This document shows, one piece after another, positions 10,401 to 20,353 of a DNA stretch of 64,000 nucleotides. The notes under the pieces are model-generated. The model ran no database searches and was not told where the DNA came from. It worked only from the letters and a program-made list of their open reading frames with translations. Each line of letters starts with the position of its first letter. Position 1 is the stretch's first letter. Source of the stretch: Dyella sp. OK004. Its GTDB lineage: Bacteria; Pseudomonadota; Gammaproteobacteria; Xanthomonadales; Rhodanobacteraceae. Location of the stretch: assembly GCF_900114495.1 (NCBI RefSeq), contig NZ_FOZI01000002.1, positions 620,001 to 684,000 on the forward strand. Reading direction: 5' to 3'. The translations under genes and the position numbers were made by a program.

Positions 10401-11770
10401 TTGAAGAAGGCACTTCGATAACAGTTGGGAGCGGCTGTAACTGTGCCGGTTTGAATTTCAACGGTGGCCGGATCGACAGCCGAAGCCACGCATGATGGAG
10501 AATTGGCATCCATCAGGCTACTGATGATCGTATCGCTCTGCAGACGGAACGTATCCGTGTCGTAAAGGTTCTGCCACGCAACACGGAAGGCACTGCCGTA
10601 AGAGCCATCGGACGTTGATGCGCCCAGCTTGCCGAATACGCGCGACAGCGAGCTGCGGGTCATCAGATTACGAGTGCGGTAATAGGCATACCAGTTGGCG
10701 AAGTTTTGCCACTGGTTGACGGTGACGCCACTGATGGTTGTGCTCGTATTGGGAACCGCTACCGCCTCCCAATTGGCGCTGCTATAGAGGTTGCCCAGGC
10801 CGGCACTAGTCGGGTTCCCATACGAGTCGACAGCAATGGCCGGTGACGACGACTTGTATCGCCAATAGAAAGGGCCTCCGTTCGGATAAGCCGCACCATC
10901 GGGTCCCGTGGTCTTTCCATCCATGGGAGAGTTCGTGGAGTTTCCGCACATCCATCGGTTATCGAACGGGCTGGTAGTGGTTACTGTCCACTGCCATGGT
11001 TTGCCGCTGGTTTTGCACTTGCCATTCGACTGGAAAGAAGTGCACACGCAGGAGCCCGCGTCATAGGTCGTGGGATCCGACGGACAGGAAGAGCCTGTCT
11101 TGGTGGTCGTGTTGGACGTCGCCCCCAAGATGCCAGTCAGGTCTGTCGCTCCCGTCGGATCCGTAGTGCCGTTCGGATTGTTTCTGTAGCCACCTGTACT
11201 CGCCAGCGTCTTCTGATTGAACGGCCGATTCACACCAATGCCATCCAGAGGAACCACTTTTAACGTCGCATCGGCATTGGGAAAGGAACTGCCATCCGCC
11301 TTCATCGGCGGCAGGTACAACACATTCGGGTTGTAGTACACACCATTCATGGTGTGCGAGCGGATGTCCGTCTTGTCCGTAATACGTGGATCGATCACAC
11401 CGGCGCAACGCCATGCATCGGTATCGCTGTCGTCCCAATTATTGCCGTCAAATGGGCGGGTATCCCCCATGAAGTTGCTGGCCATCGATCCCGAGTCGTC
11501 GAAGGTCACGGCAATATTGGGCGCCACGCCCTGGGTGAGATTCGGCGGTGTGGGACTGAGCTCGACGGCGCCAACAGGCACGGAGCTGGACGAGGCCGGT
11601 GCTGTGCTCGACGCAGCGGGGGCCCCCGCCAGCAGGCCGGCAACCCACAGCGGCGACAGCGGCGCATCGGCGGTTGCCTCGACGGGAACCGGCAGGCCAC
11701 CCATCAGCGTCAGGCCGAGGCAAACAACGAAAACACCGCTACCGCTGGAAAGGAAACGACGGATACGCAT
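7463..11770 (-). CDS. pilY1: PilY1, type IV pilus tip-associated adhesin and assembly factor
   Basis: A 1435-residue secreted protein that caps and primes type IV pili and contributes to surface sensing. The signal peptide lies in [12 protein letters not shown]...CLGLTLMGG. Near residue 91, FDDSGSM gives a DxSxS MIDAS-like start of a von Willebrand-type domain. The C-terminal third is the PilY1 beta-propeller, with [31 protein letters not shown] and a calcium-loop-like [16 protein letters not shown] chose the ATG at 11770, 17 bp after pilX; the open frame continues upstream inside pilX but that part is out of frame with it. The N-terminal half is variable and Ser/Thr-rich, as in other PilY1 adhesins. 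Confidence 0.92.
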   Translation of the reverse strand: MRIRRFLSSGSGVFVVCLGLTLMGGLPVPVEATADAPLSPLWVAGLLAGAPAASSTAPASSSSVPVGAVELSPTPPNLTQGVAPNIAVTFDDSGSMASNFMGDTRPFDGNNWDDSDTDAWRCAGVIDPRITDKTDIRSHTMNGVYYNPNVLYLPPMKADGSSFPNADATLKVVPLDGIGVNRPFNQKTLASTGGYRNNPNGTTDPTGATDLTGILGATSNTTTKTGSSCPSDPTTYDAGSCVCTSFQSNGKCKTSGKPWQWTVTTTSPFDNRWMCGNSTNSPMDGKTTGPDGAAYPNGGPFYWRYKSSSPAIAVDSYGNPTSAGLGNLYSSANWEAVAVPNTSTTISGVTVNQWQNFANWYAYYRTRNLMTRSSLSRVFGKLGASTSDGSYGSAFRVAWQNLYDTDTFRLQSDTIISSLMDANSPSCVASAVDPATVEIQTGTVTAAPNCYRSAFFNWIFQVPATSGTPLRASTIRAGQFFQRGNGNTGATGDLHDPYWQPPTASGANGMELSCRQNFHMVVTDGYWNEGNPTLPSAFIDSQTGGTLPDGTTYSATAAESRVFWNVQGTKYTSSLANIAFNYWAKNLRPDLYDPTNGKIVPPYMPDTSTGVVSGASSTTLEKYFNPKNDPANWPHLVQYMVTLGVSGVLNFSNDVDCAVKTANDICALRTGATNSTGHVGWTTPANNSPPGIDDTWHAAINSRGSYFSAGNPQNLVDQLSAILSNISARSVPANTGAVNSAVLVPGVLGFSSGYTSTDWSGTLQAVTIPTDGSASTVAWDAGAILDSATKTDPTTRSIFTGTEDTTGNFNGGVDFKTFSSLDATAQTLLSGSPTSVDSTNDTGQTRLDYLRGDRSKESTTFRQRSHLLGAIIGSQPVYVSYPASGYRNTWPTGSPEQTAMAADDYSANGCGKPKPSTCHSYEYFVKDHLTRTPAVYVGANDGMLHAFDASLTTGAVPSATAGKELFAYVPRSVYSNLGNLTNKTDFRFMPTVDGIPVTRDVFFSTTTTSPVATSTGWHTILVGGLRLGGRGIYALDITDPSSMAASKVLWEFNVDAPDVASATSGSGTNPGGKPSDLGYTFGQPNIGRLNNGKWVVLVPGGYFPDCTKPPFSGANCTSPPAASNKFSSLFVLDAQTGKLIREIKTSDSTVSGTVFSHGLATPVLGDYNDDQIDDVAFAGDLDGNLWRYDLSSSDPSKWVVTLAFQPATDGAQPITSMPRLFADPATNKFIIVFGTGKYLGVGDNTSGSAATQSVYGIRDIGSIVTRTQLVAQTLSETTADDGKSVARGLTDNAVPTSKNGWYFDLGPSTSSAGERVVVTPGALFDTGRVVIQTLIPGTNDPCNASIQGAVMVVNAATGGASGGISAPGVAAWPNKGIYVVGGRVNDPRTTGTVPLVATVGGGSVLIPGLKLSGSNNGFNINDAIWRRRSWRGISQ

Positions 11771-11787
11771 GGCGTAGTGGCTCCGGT

Positions 11788-12453
11788 TCAATTGCTCTTG
11801 GCGGCGAACGTGCTTTCCTGCACGCGCACCGTGTTCTGGTCGCCACCCGTCGCGCGGGCGGTAATGCGATAGACGTGCCGGCTGGTGCTGCCGGCACCGC
11901 CGCCACCGCTTCCGGTGGCACCCGATTCGTGCAGACCTCCGCTGACTCCGGGCGGCAGCTCCACGCCCATGTCCTCGATCATGTAGAGCGGGTTCTTGGC
12001 CAGTTTCGCGGTCGGCTGGCCAGTAGGCGGCGAGGTGTAGTCGGTGTTGCCGTCCGCACCGCTGTAGGTAGCGGCGCCCGCAGTCACCCAAGTGCCGCTA
12101 TTGCGGAACTTGGTCACTGTGCCGGAATTGCCATAGAGCGCGGAGTTGCTCGGGTCGTAGCGATAGCAGCTGCCGGAAAGCACGCCACTGCCGCACAGCA
12201 GCGGCGTCGCAACTAGATTGGTGGTGCTGGTCCAGAGTTTCCACTCGACGCCGCGAAGGGTGGTCTCAGCACCCATGTCCGCCTGCCCCGCATTGCGCAG
12301 GCCGCCGGCCATGCGCTCCTGCAATAGGGACCGGCCCGATGCGCCGATCGCCAGGATGGTCAGCAGGATCAGAAAGATCAGCGCCACCATCAGCACCACG
12401 CCTCGCTGCTGAAGCATGCGCGGGCTTCTTGAATGTAGGCGGGCATCACTCAT
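11788..12453 (-). CDS. pilX: Minor pilin PilX
   Basis: A 221-residue prepilin-like protein. The N-terminus (RGVVLMVALIFLILLTILA after a short basic leader) is the PilX type, where the usual Glu5 and Phe1 are replaced by hydrophobic residues. SLLQERMAGGLRNAGQAD matches the conserved PilX helix (QERMAGN-like). Two cysteines around residues 107 and 114 may form a disulfide. It lies between pilW and pilY1, 46 and 17 bp away. PilX works with the PilV-PilW-PilY1 tip complex that starts pilus polymerisation. Confidence 0.88.
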   Translation of the reverse strand: MSDARLHSRSPRMLQQRGVVLMVALIFLILLTILAIGASGRSLLQERMAGGLRNAGQADMGAETTLRGVEWKLWTSTTNLVATPLLCGSGVLSGSCYRYDPSNSALYGNSGTVTKFRNSGTWVTAGAATYSGADGNTDYTSPPTGQPTAKLAKNPLYMIEDMGVELPPGVSGGLHESGATGSGGGGAGSTSRHVYRITARATGGDQNTVRVQESTFAAKSN

Positions 12454-12499
12454 AACGAACTCCGTTGACTCGCTTGACGCATGTGCATGGGCACACGCG

Positions 12500-13879
12500 T
12501 CACGGATTGAAATTGCGTACGGAAACCACTGCGGTAAATTCGCGGCGGATCATTGGATCAACAAAGCCCTGGTCGCTCGGTTTAATGGTGTGGGCCGATG
12601 GAGCGACTGGGGTAGTCTTGCCGTCGATGCCGTAGGTATAAGCCAGCTCGTTCGCGGTCAGCGTGTACAGCGGCACCTGGCCGTCGATAACAAGGTTCAG
12701 CTCAATGCTGGAAACCGCGCGCCAAAGGCAGCCCGCTGACGTAATCGCATTGAGCTCGCCCGGGGGACACGTGATGCCGGTCGCGCTGTCTACAGCGTCG
12801 GCCGTCAGATAACGGATCCGGCCGTTGATGTCCTGGACGCCGTAGCGAAAATCCAGCCGCTCGACGCCCCGTACCAACTCGTCTTCGGAGCCCCCCGGAT
12901 TGGGGGTAGTACCGTCCTTCTTAAACGCGCCGCCATTGACGCGGCGCATGAGCGCTCCGGTTTTTTGGCCGTTACCGTTGTCAACGACTTTTACGTAATA
13001 GGTAACTGTCTGGTAGTCGCGATTGAAATCGAACAGCTTGGGTGCCGACAAAGGCTGCTGCGGAGATGGCGGATCGAAGTTGTTCGCACTGTCCGGAGTC
13101 AGGGTGGCCGTGCCGCTCTTGGTCACCGCGAAGATCTGCGCATTCGAGCAGTCGGCCAGCATGGCCATGTCGCCCGAGGCGAAATCGCTCGCAGGCGGCT
13201 CGCCAACCGAACTGGCCGGCGCGAGCGTGATACTGGTGATGACGGCACCGGTGGATGCGGCGGTGGCGATCGACGTACCACCATTACCGATAGCCCAGCC
13301 CCGTGAGGAGTTCACGTAACGCACCGTGATCACATCGGTGCCTTTCACGCGATCATTCACATTGGTGCTCATCGGCGGGATGCCGCTGACCGTGCTGTGC
13401 GGGTCGTCCGGAGTACACGCAGTGGCGCTGCACTCATAACCACGCATGGAGAGGAATGAAGGAAACGAATAGTCCGCGGTAGGTACGCTGGGATAGGTAT
13501 TGCTCCCGCTTGTGGCGCCCCAGCCGGTGGTCACATCGGCTATCGCCGGTATCACATTTTTGGCATAGACCTTAGGCGTACGGAGGCCATCCAGATACAC
13601 CTGCGAAGCCGCAGCTGGCCTGGCTACGCCACCGGAATTGGTGCAGTACTGCCCGTTGGCCATGCTCAGATCCTGCTTGAGCCGGGTCACCGCGAAACGC
13701 CCTTCCTCCTGCAGGCGCGCCAGCTGAGTCTGCGCGCGATTGCTACTGGAGGTCGACATGAAAATGGTGATGACGCCAGCCGCCACAATGAGGCCAAGCA
13801 CCATCGCCACCATCAGCTCGATGAGTGTCAGGCCGGATTGGCGGTGACAGCGATCTGCGAATGCATGCTTGCAAGTCAT
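12500..13879 (-). CDS. pilW: Minor pilin PilW
   Basis: A 459-residue minor pilin with class III leader ending RQSG and segment LTLIELMVAMVLGLIVAAGV, followed by the PilW helix QTQLARLQEEGRFAVTRLKQDL. The ATG at 13879 overlaps the pilV stop as TGATG, which decides the start. It is longer than Pseudomonas PilW because of a central insertion of about 150 residues, not unusual in Xanthomonadales. PilW joins PilV, PilX and PilE in the pilus tip and helps recruit PilY1. Confidence 0.88.
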   Translation of the reverse strand: MTCKHAFADRCHRQSGLTLIELMVAMVLGLIVAAGVITIFMSTSSSNRAQTQLARLQEEGRFAVTRLKQDLSMANGQYCTNSGGVARPAAASQVYLDGLRTPKVYAKNVIPAIADVTTGWGATSGSNTYPSVPTADYSFPSFLSMRGYECSATACTPDDPHSTVSGIPPMSTNVNDRVKGTDVITVRYVNSSRGWAIGNGGTSIATAASTGAVITSITLAPASSVGEPPASDFASGDMAMLADCSNAQIFAVTKSGTATLTPDSANNFDPPSPQQPLSAPKLFDFNRDYQTVTYYVKVVDNGNGQKTGALMRRVNGGAFKKDGTTPNPGGSEDELVRGVERLDFRYGVQDINGRIRYLTADAVDSATGITCPPGELNAITSAGCLWRAVSSIELNLVIDGQVPLYTLTANELAYTYGIDGKTTPVAPSAHTIKPSDQGFVDPMIRREFTAVVSVRNFNP

Positions 13880-14484
13880 CACGGCTGGAATTTCCAATCA
13901 AAGGTTTGCTGTTGGACGTCAGCGGGCACCGTGCCGTCGGCGTTCTTTCTTCCCATGGCTTGCTGTTCATCCCACTGAATGCGCATGGAGCAATCGCCGC
14001 CGTATGGCGGGCGCATACCGACCTGCCCCGGAGCGGCAGGAACAGCAGCGGTGGCTCCTGATGCTGGTGTACCTAAGGTCCAGCCAGCCGGCGTAAAGCC
14101 CGCTTTGCTCGCATCACAACTGATGCTGGCTTTTACGTTCGGCAAAAAGGTTTTGAGCTGGCTACTCCACGCACGCTGGTCCGAGGCAGCCAATGCATCC
14201 GGTGTGCAACCCGAACTGCAATCATTATTGGCCGCCGTACTGGCGCTGACCGGATAGCTGGTGGAGTCGTAATTGCCGCTCCACACACCTACCGGATTCG
14301 CACTCATGCGATCGGCCATGGTGCTGGCCAGGAAGGTGACCTGGGTGCGCTGATAAGCGGCGTGGTTGGAACGGGTGGCCATGACCATCAGGCCGGCCAG
14401 ACCGATCAGGCCGATGCTGAAGATCAAGACAGCCATCAGCACTTCGATCAGCGAAACACCTCGCTGACGCGACAAACGTTGCAT
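13879..14484 (-). CDS. pilV: Minor pilin PilV
   Basis: First gene of the leftward minor pilin operon, 201 residues. Leader MQRLSRQRG is followed by VSLIEVLMAVLIFSIGLIGL, and then by NHAAYQRTQVTFLASTMADRM, the conserved PilV helix. The ATG at 14484 is preceded by GGGGAGA at 6-nt spacing, better than the upstream ATG at 14511. Four cysteines lie in the C-terminal domain. It overlaps pilW as TGATG. The promoter must lie in 14485-14763, shared with the divergent rapA; I could not identify convincing -10/-35 elements there. Confidence 0.88.
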   Translation of the reverse strand: MQRLSRQRGVSLIEVLMAVLIFSIGLIGLAGLMVMATRSNHAAYQRTQVTFLASTMADRMSANPVGVWSGNYDSTSYPVSASTAANNDCSSGCTPDALAASDQRAWSSQLKTFLPNVKASISCDASKAGFTPAGWTLGTPASGATAAVPAAPGQVGMRPPYGGDCSMRIQWDEQQAMGRKNADGTVPADVQQQTFDWKFQP

Positions 14485-14763
14485 GCGGATTCTCCCCGTT
14501 ACCCTGTCCATACTCTCCGGCGACCGCGAGGTACCTACTAGTCCAAAGCCGACAAGTGGTGGGAATCTGCCGACAAGCGGCGTCGCTGAAAATCAGAAAT
14601 TGCGCGCCATCGCAGCAGGAACGAGAACCCCGTCGCAGACCTTGCCAGCAGCCATTCCGGCTTCAAGCCGTTCGCTGCTCCTCGTGAAATCCGCCCTTCC
14701 CTAGGCATTGACGCCCACTGAGCGGATAATTGCCGACCCACTTCACAGACAAACGGCGGCACG

Positions 14764-17604
14764 ATGTTCGTACCAGGCCAACGATGGATCTCCACCGCCG
14801 AACCCGAACTGGGCCTCGGCACCGTGCTGCGGGTGGAGGGTCGGGGGGTGCAGGTACTGTTCGCCAAGGCCGGTGTGCTGCGCCCTTATGCGATGGACTC
14901 GGCGCCGCTGGTGCGCGCCGAATTCCGCGCCGGGCAACGGGTAGCGGGCAAGGGCCTCGCCTTTCTGGTTGAGCGGGTAGAGATTAAGGACGATCTACTG
15001 ATCTACCGCGGCGAGGGCCGCGAGCTGCACGAAGGGCAGCTGGACGATGAGCAGAGCGTTAGCCAGGCCGATGACCGCCTGGTCGGCGGGCGTACCGATC
15101 CGGTGGCGCAGTTCGATCTCCGTATTGAGGGCCTGCAGCGCCGTGCCGACGCGCGCCGTTCGCCGGCCTGGGGTCTGGGTGCCGCCCGTATCGGTCTGGT
15201 ACCGCATCAGTTGCGCGTGGCGGGTATCGCTTCCGCGCGCCGCCCGCCACGCGTGCTGCTGGCGGATGAGGTGGGTCTGGGCAAGACCATCGAGGCCGGC
15301 ATGATCCTTGCCCGCCAGCTCGCCACCGGCCGCGCGCAACGCGCGCTGGTGCTGCTCCCGGATACCTTGGTGTATCAGTGGTTCGTGGAGCTGCTGCGCC
15401 GCTTCAACCTCAGCTTTGCCATCTACGACGAAGAGCGCTGCGAGGCGCTGGAGCAATCCGGCGACGGGCGCAATCCGTTCGAAGACGAACAATTGGTGAT
15501 CGCCGATTTCGGCTTCCTCGAGCAACATCCCAAGCGCGCCGAGCAACTGCTGCAGGCCCCGTGGGACTTGCTGGTGGTGGACGAAGCGCATCACCTAGCC
15601 TGGACACAGGAGGCAGCCAGCCCGCGCTACACGCTGGTCGAAGGGCTCGCCGCCGTGACGCCTGGCGTGATCCTGCTCACCGCGACACCGGAGCAGCTGG
15701 GTCGCAGCGGCCATTTCGCCCGCCTGCGCCTGCTCGATCCGCAGCGCTACCACGACCTCAATACCTACTTGGCCGAGTCGGACACCTTCCAGAACCTGTC
15801 GAAGATCGCCGACCGCCTGCTCGATGGCAAGCCGCTGGAGGAAAGCCAGCTCGCGACGCTGCACGTTGCTTTTGCCGGCGATGAATCGCTGCAGGCGCGA
15901 CTGGCCGACACCACCAAGCCTGACAACGCGCGCGAGCTGATCGCCGCGCTGATCGATCGCCACGGCACCGGCCGTGCGATGTTCCGCAACCGTCGCGCCG
16001 GCATCGGTGGCTTTCCCAAGCGTTTGCCAGTGTGGCATGTGCTGGATGCAGGCGTACTCAGCGACGATGGTCGCCAGGCGCTGCTTGCGGAGTTCCATGC
16101 CGATATCCAACAGCCCGCGCCGGCGCTGGAGCTCGACTACAACGCCGACCCGCGCCTCGACGCCCTGGTGACCCTGCTCGACGCACATCCGCAGGACAAG
16201 TTCCTTCTGATCTGCCGTAGCCAGGCCAAGGTGCTGGCGCTAGAAGAAGCGCTGCGCACCAAGAGCGGCGTCGGCCTGGCGCGTTTCCACGAAGGCCTCG
16301 GCATCGTGCAGCGCGACCGCAACGCCGCCTATTTCGCGCAGCCCGATGGCGCGCGCCTGCTGCTGTGCTCCGAGATCGGCTCCGAAGGCCGCAACTTCCA
16401 GTTCGCCCATCGCCTGGTGTTGTGGGATCTGCCGCTCGACCCGGATCTGCTCGAACAGCGTATCGGCCGCCTCGACCGCATCGGTCAGAAGCACGACATC
16501 AGCATCCATATCCTGGCCGTTGCCGACAGCGCACAGCATGTACTCGCACGCTGGTACGACGAAGGCGTGGACGCATTCCGCATCAGCCCGGCCGACGGCC
16601 GCGAACTGCTGCGCCGCTATGGCGAACCGCTCGCACGCCTCGCCGATCAGCACGCGCGCGGCGACGACAACCGCGATCAGGAACTCGACGTACTGCTGGC
16701 CGAAACCCGCGCCAGCCACGAGGAAATGGCCGAGCTGATCCGTGCCGGCCGCGATCACCTGCTCGAACTCGCCGCCAGCCGTGATCTGCACGCCGACGAA
16801 TTGCAGCAAGCGTTCGCTCGCGAAGAGAACGACCTTGGCCGCGACACCTTCGTGCAGCGTGTGTTGGAACAGTTCGGCATCCACGCCGAGGAACTCGGCG
16901 GCAAAGTGTTGCTGCTCGACCCACAATACCTCTCCACCGACGCCCTGCCTGGCTTCGCCGAAGGCCCCGTCGCCGTGACCTTCGCGCGCGACACAGCACT
17001 CGCCCGCGAAGACTTGCCGCTGCTGCGCATGGATCACCCCATGGTTGCCGGCGCACTCGACCTTGCGCTGTCGGGTGAACAAGGCAACGCCGCCTTCATG
17101 GTCGACGACGCCCTGCCGCCACGCACCGCCCTGCTGCAATCGGTCTATGTGCTCGAGTGCGTGGCCGACCGCAAGCTCGACGCGGAACGCTTCCTGCCCT
17201 CCTTGCCCATCGTCGTCACCATCGACACCAAACTCGCCGAACGCGCCGACTTCCAGCCCAGCGACATCGCCCTGCGCAAAGCCGCCGACCGCAATATCGA
17301 AGTCGCCCGCTACCGCAAATTCCTCGCCAAGCTCGTGCCGCCGATGCTCGAAAAAGCCGAAGCCGCCGCTGCTCTACGCGCCCAGACCCACATCGCCGAC
17401 GCCATCGCCCACGCGACCGACACCCTAGACGCCGACCTCTCGCGCTTGCTCGCCCTGCGCGCGGTAAACCCATCCATCAGCGATGCGGAAATCACCGCCG
17501 TGACCGACGAACGCACCGCGCTGCTTGCAGCGTTGCCGCAATCGCGGCTGCGACTGGATGCGGTGCGATTTGTGGTGAGCGCGGATTTCCTCGCGCTGCG
17601 CTAA
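14764..17604 (+). CDS. rapA: RNA polymerase-associated ATP-dependent helicase RapA (HepA)
   Basis: SWI2/SNF2-type ATPase that binds RNA polymerase and recycles it from stalled or post-termination complexes. The 946 residues are close to E. coli RapA (968). The N-terminal Tudor-like domain starts MFVPGQRWISTAEPELGLG. The motor shows LLADEVGLGKTIEAGMI (Walker A about 171-175), VVDEAHHLAW (DEAH 273-276) and LLTATPEQLG, then helicase motifs V and VI in SEIGSEGRNFQFAH and QRIGRLDRIGQ. The C-terminal RapA-specific region is complete. It stands alone, divergent from the pil operon, with a repeat cluster after it. Confidence 0.95.
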   Translation: MFVPGQRWISTAEPELGLGTVLRVEGRGVQVLFAKAGVLRPYAMDSAPLVRAEFRAGQRVAGKGLAFLVERVEIKDDLLIYRGEGRELHEGQLDDEQSVSQADDRLVGGRTDPVAQFDLRIEGLQRRADARRSPAWGLGAARIGLVPHQLRVAGIASARRPPRVLLADEVGLGKTIEAGMILARQLATGRAQRALVLLPDTLVYQWFVELLRRFNLSFAIYDEERCEALEQSGDGRNPFEDEQLVIADFGFLEQHPKRAEQLLQAPWDLLVVDEAHHLAWTQEAASPRYTLVEGLAAVTPGVILLTATPEQLGRSGHFARLRLLDPQRYHDLNTYLAESDTFQNLSKIADRLLDGKPLEESQLATLHVAFAGDESLQARLADTTKPDNARELIAALIDRHGTGRAMFRNRRAGIGGFPKRLPVWHVLDAGVLSDDGRQALLAEFHADIQQPAPALELDYNADPRLDALVTLLDAHPQDKFLLICRSQAKVLALEEALRTKSGVGLARFHEGLGIVQRDRNAAYFAQPDGARLLLCSEIGSEGRNFQFAHRLVLWDLPLDPDLLEQRIGRLDRIGQKHDISIHILAVADSAQHVLARWYDEGVDAFRISPADGRELLRRYGEPLARLADQHARGDDNRDQELDVLLAETRASHEEMAELIRAGRDHLLELAASRDLHADELQQAFAREENDLGRDTFVQRVLEQFGIHAEELGGKVLLLDPQYLSTDALPGFAEGPVAVTFARDTALAREDLPLLRMDHPMVAGALDLALSGEQGNAAFMVDDALPPRTALLQSVYVLECVADRKLDAERFLPSLPIVVTIDTKLAERADFQPSDIALRKAADRNIEVARYRKFLAKLVPPMLEKAEAAAALRAQTHIADAIAHATDTLDADLSRLLALRAVNPSISDAEITAVTDERTALLAALPQSRLRLDAVRFVVSADFLALR

Positions 17605-17637
17605 AGCAAAAAATTCCACTGCGTAGCAACGTTATCC

Positions 17638-17875
17638 CGAGCACCCACCCCTCACCCCAACCCTCTCCCCGGAGGGGGGAGGGAGATGTTGCGTTTCGTC
17701 GAGAGATAGCCGAAGGGCCGGAAGAAAAGTATCCCGACGCCTGACCCTGGAAAAGGCACAGCTACAGAGCGCACCACCTGCTCTTAGGCCATTTCTCTTT
17801 GGTTACTTTCTCTTTGGGCCAGCAAAGAGAAAGTGACCCGGACCGCGGCAGCGGTTCGGAAGCCCGCGGCAGGCG
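17638..17875 (+). repeat. Dispersed repeat, copy 1 (hairpin-bearing)
   Basis: This stretch is strongly similar in order and sequence to 62632-62875 and, inverted, to 62350-62517. It begins CGAGCACCCACCCCTCACC, carries a C-rich/G-rich hairpin, and contains the core hairpin GTTACTTTCTCTTTG/CAAAGAGAAAGTGAC (17802-17837; 15-bp stem with one G-T pair, 6-nt loop). Short open frames through it are translations of the repeat, not genes. It lies between rapA and the convergent permease gene, so it could also act in 3' end formation. Confidence 0.75.
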
Positions 17876-17945
17876 AGCCAGGGCACGCAGGCGCCAAAAC
17901 CAAGCGACAACGCCACAGGATGACCAGCTTCGCTGTTGTGAAGCG

Positions 17946-17971
17946 CCTCCGGCCTGCGCCGGAATGACGAG
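17946..17971. repeat. Short palindromic repeat of the CATTCCGGCGCAGGCCGG type
   Basis: The segment CCTCCGGCCTGCGCCGGAATG reads as a short imperfect palindrome (CCGGC...GCCGG) of a kind widespread in proteobacterial intergenic DNA, often mis-translated as VIPAQAG. The rest of 17876-18040 holds no gene I can support; a further small C/G-rich hairpin lies near 18005-18031. Confidence 0.5.
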
Positions 17972-18040
17972 TAGGAAGAAACGGCGCAAGGGCCGAACCT
18001 TCACCCCAGCCCTTTCCCGAAAGGAGAGGGAGACAAAGAC

Positions 18041-19408
18041 TCACACCGGCGCTACATCCGCCCCCACCAAACTCATCCGCTTTCCCACCCCAAACACCCG
18101 ATACCCCAAACTCAACACCACCACCCACATCACACCCACATACAACGCAACCCGCGTATCCGCCCCATACCCCAGCATAAACACCACAAACGCCAGGAAC
18201 AGCAGACACACCACACTACTCAACGGCCACACACGCAACGGAAACGCCGTCGCCGCATACTTCCGCCGGAAGCTGTAATGCGCGATCAACACCATCGCCC
18301 AGGTCCACACCGTATTGAACGCGAGGATCGACATCATCATCGCGAAGATGCGCTCCGGCACCAGGTAATTCAGCAACACCCCAAAGATCAGGCAGGCCAG
18401 GGTCACCAGCACGCCGCGCACCGGCACGCCATTCGCACTCACCTTACTCAGCATCGCCGGTGCCTGTCCCTTGGTGGAAAGGCTGTACAGCATGCGGCTG
18501 CCGCTGAAAGTCGTGCTGTTGAAACCGGACAGCGCGGCAGTGATCACCACGAAGTTGATCACGCCCGCCGCCTGCGAAATGCCCAGCTTGGCGAAAGTGC
18601 TCACGAACGGGCTGCCCTGCGTGCCCAGCTGATTCCACGGGTAGATCGCCATGATCACGAACAGCGCGCCGACGTAAAAAATCAGGATGCGCCACAACAC
18701 CGAGTTCACCGCGCGCGGAATGGTGCGCTCCGGCTGAGAAGCTTCACCCGCCGCCATGCCGATGGTCTCGATACCGCCGAAGGCGAATACCACCACCGGC
18801 AGCGCCAGCACCATGCCGGTCACTCCATGGGGAAACCAGCCGCCGTGCTGCCACAGATTGCCCAGCCCCACCGGCTGGCCGCTGTTGCCCCAGCCCAGCC
18901 AGATCATGCCGGCGCCGCCGAGGATCATCAGCACCACGGTCACCACTTTGATCATGGTGAACCAGAATTCCATCTCGCCGTAGACCTTCACCGCCATCAG
19001 GTTCAGCGCTCCGATCATGGCGACGCTGCCGAACACCCAGATCCATTGCGGCAGGTCGGGAAACCATTGCTTCATGTAGATGCCCACGGCCGTGCTTTCG
19101 GCCATGCCGACGCCCACCATCAGGATCCAGTAGTTCCAGCCGGTGAGATAACCGGCGAACGGCCCGAGGTAACGGTGCGCATAGGTACTGAAGGAACCCG
19201 CCACCGGGTCATGCACCGCCATCTCGCCCAGCGCGCGCATGATGATGAAGATCATCACGCCACCGAACAGGTAAGCGAACAGCACCGACGGTCCAGCCAT
19301 GTTGATCGCGTTGGCCGAACCGAGGAACAGACCGGCGCCGATCGCCATGCCCAGTGCCATGAAGGTGATATGGCGCGGCGTAAGCCGGCGCTGAAGGTGC
19401 TGGGACAT
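18041..19408 (-). CDS. APC-family amino acid permease
   Basis: A 455-residue inner-membrane transporter with about 12 hydrophobic segments. The start MSQHLQRRLTPRHITFMALGMAIGAGLF carries the GxxIGxGLF motif of amino acid/polyamine/organocation permeases, close to the GabP/ProY/AnsP group. FAFGGIETIGMAAGEASQPERTIPRA is the conserved loop around TM6. It moves an amino acid in with protons; the substrate cannot be assigned. I chose the ATG at 19408; the frame extends upstream through the rhomboid gene but that part is a shadow. The upstream rhomboid gene ends 26 bp before it on the same strand, so they may be cotranscribed. Confidence 0.88.
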   Translation of the reverse strand: MSQHLQRRLTPRHITFMALGMAIGAGLFLGSANAINMAGPSVLFAYLFGGVMIFIIMRALGEMAVHDPVAGSFSTYAHRYLGPFAGYLTGWNYWILMVGVGMAESTAVGIYMKQWFPDLPQWIWVFGSVAMIGALNLMAVKVYGEMEFWFTMIKVVTVVLMILGGAGMIWLGWGNSGQPVGLGNLWQHGGWFPHGVTGMVLALPVVVFAFGGIETIGMAAGEASQPERTIPRAVNSVLWRILIFYVGALFVIMAIYPWNQLGTQGSPFVSTFAKLGISQAAGVINFVVITAALSGFNSTTFSGSRMLYSLSTKGQAPAMLSKVSANGVPVRGVLVTLACLIFGVLLNYLVPERIFAMMMSILAFNTVWTWAMVLIAHYSFRRKYAATAFPLRVWPLSSVVCLLFLAFVVFMLGYGADTRVALYVGVMWVVVLSLGYRVFGVGKRMSLVGADVAPV

Positions 19409-19434
19409 GCGAGGGACCGCTGGGAGGAAAGTGA

Positions 19435-20049
19435 TCAGCGCAACAGACGGCGCTGCGGCTTGATGGGAAATTTGCCGCGCCAGTATTGGATCAACACGAA
19501 GCCGCCCAACATGCCGCCGAGATGCGCGAAGTGAGCGATGCCGGGCATCCAGCCGGTCACGCCGGAGGTGAGCTCCAGCAGCGCATAGCCCGTCACGAAC
19601 AGCCAGGCCGGTATCGCGATCGGAATCGGAAAGACGATCAGCTTCTCGCGCGGGTACATCATGCCGAAGGCCAGCAGCAGGCCGAAGATCGCGCCGGAGG
19701 CGCCCACCGTCGGCGTCTCGAAATCCATCAGGAAGTAGCGCAGCACGATCAGCTGCAGCAGCGAGGCGGTGATCAGGCAGACGAAGTAGTAGATGGTGAA
19801 GTTGCGCGCGCCAAACAGGCGCTCGATCTGTCCGCCGAACATGTACAAGGCGAACATGTTGAACAGGATGTGCGGCCAGCCGCCATGCATGAAGCCGTTG
19901 GTGACCACCTGCCACGGTTCGAAGTAACCGCTGCCCAGCGGCCAAAGCGCGAACAGCACCTCCAGTGAAGGCATCACCAGCTGCAGCAGGAAGACGACAA
20001 CGTTGGCAATCAACAGGTTACGGGTAACCGGGGGAAGGTCGAATGGCAT
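19435..20049 (-). CDS. Rhomboid family intramembrane serine protease
   Basis: A 204-residue membrane protein with six hydrophobic segments. It has the rhomboid hallmarks: HGGWPHILFNMFALYMFG in the L1-TM2 region, catalytic Ser in GASGAIFGLL and catalytic His in AHFAHLGGMLGGF. Rhomboids cut transmembrane substrates within the bilayer. I chose the ATG at 20049 (MPFDLPPVTRNLLIANVVV), which begins just before the first membrane helix. Its substrate is unknown. The promoter must lie in the 20050-20723 interval shared with the receptor leader. Confidence 0.9.
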   Translation of the reverse strand: MPFDLPPVTRNLLIANVVVFLLQLVMPSLEVLFALWPLGSGYFEPWQVVTNGFMHGGWPHILFNMFALYMFGGQIERLFGARNFTIYYFVCLITASLLQLIVLRYFLMDFETPTVGASGAIFGLLLAFGMMYPREKLIVFPIPIAIPAWLFVTGYALLELTSGVTGWMPGIAHFAHLGGMLGGFVLIQYWRGKFPIKPQRRLLR

Positions 20050-20237
20050 GGCGGATTCCGGGCAATCTGGGCAAGGGTAGCTGTTGGCGACCCGGCCTGC
20101 CATGCATGCCCGAACCCGGCTCGGACACCCTGCGACAATTCGACGCATGACGCCGTAGGAACCTTCGCAAAGCCCGCCAGGATGCAATCTATCCGGCCGC
20201 CCCCACGGCCGAACGCAACGAACGGCATAACGAATGG

Positions 20238-20267
20238 TTGACATCATTCGCGATGAATGGAACAAAT
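20238..20267 (+). promoter_or_regulatory. Candidate promoter for the receptor leader transcript
   Basis: A perfect -35 hexamer TTGACA (20238-20243) is followed, after 17-19 nt, by the A-rich stretch AACAAATAGA that could serve as a weak -10. The spacer holds an inverted repeat CATTC-GCGAT-GAATG. Transcription from here would give a 5' leader of about 450 nt before the receptor at 20724, containing both cysteine-rich mini-ORFs. The -10 is poor, so this is tentative. Confidence 0.35.
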
Positions 20268-20353
20268 AGACATCCATACCGCCAATTCATTACGCGGTAT
20301 CTGTCCACGCAGGAACACACCACGTCGTGATCATCCAGGGTTTCAGCACTGTC

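Noticed and set aside
14708-14730. TTGACG and GATAAT upstream of rapA as a promoter
   Set aside because: The spacing is only 11 nt, too short for a standard sigma-70 promoter.
17799-18278. Open frame starting MVTFSLGQQRES through the repeat
   Set aside because: The same peptide appears at the other repeat copies because the DNA repeat is translated; it overlaps the end of the permease gene and is not a gene.
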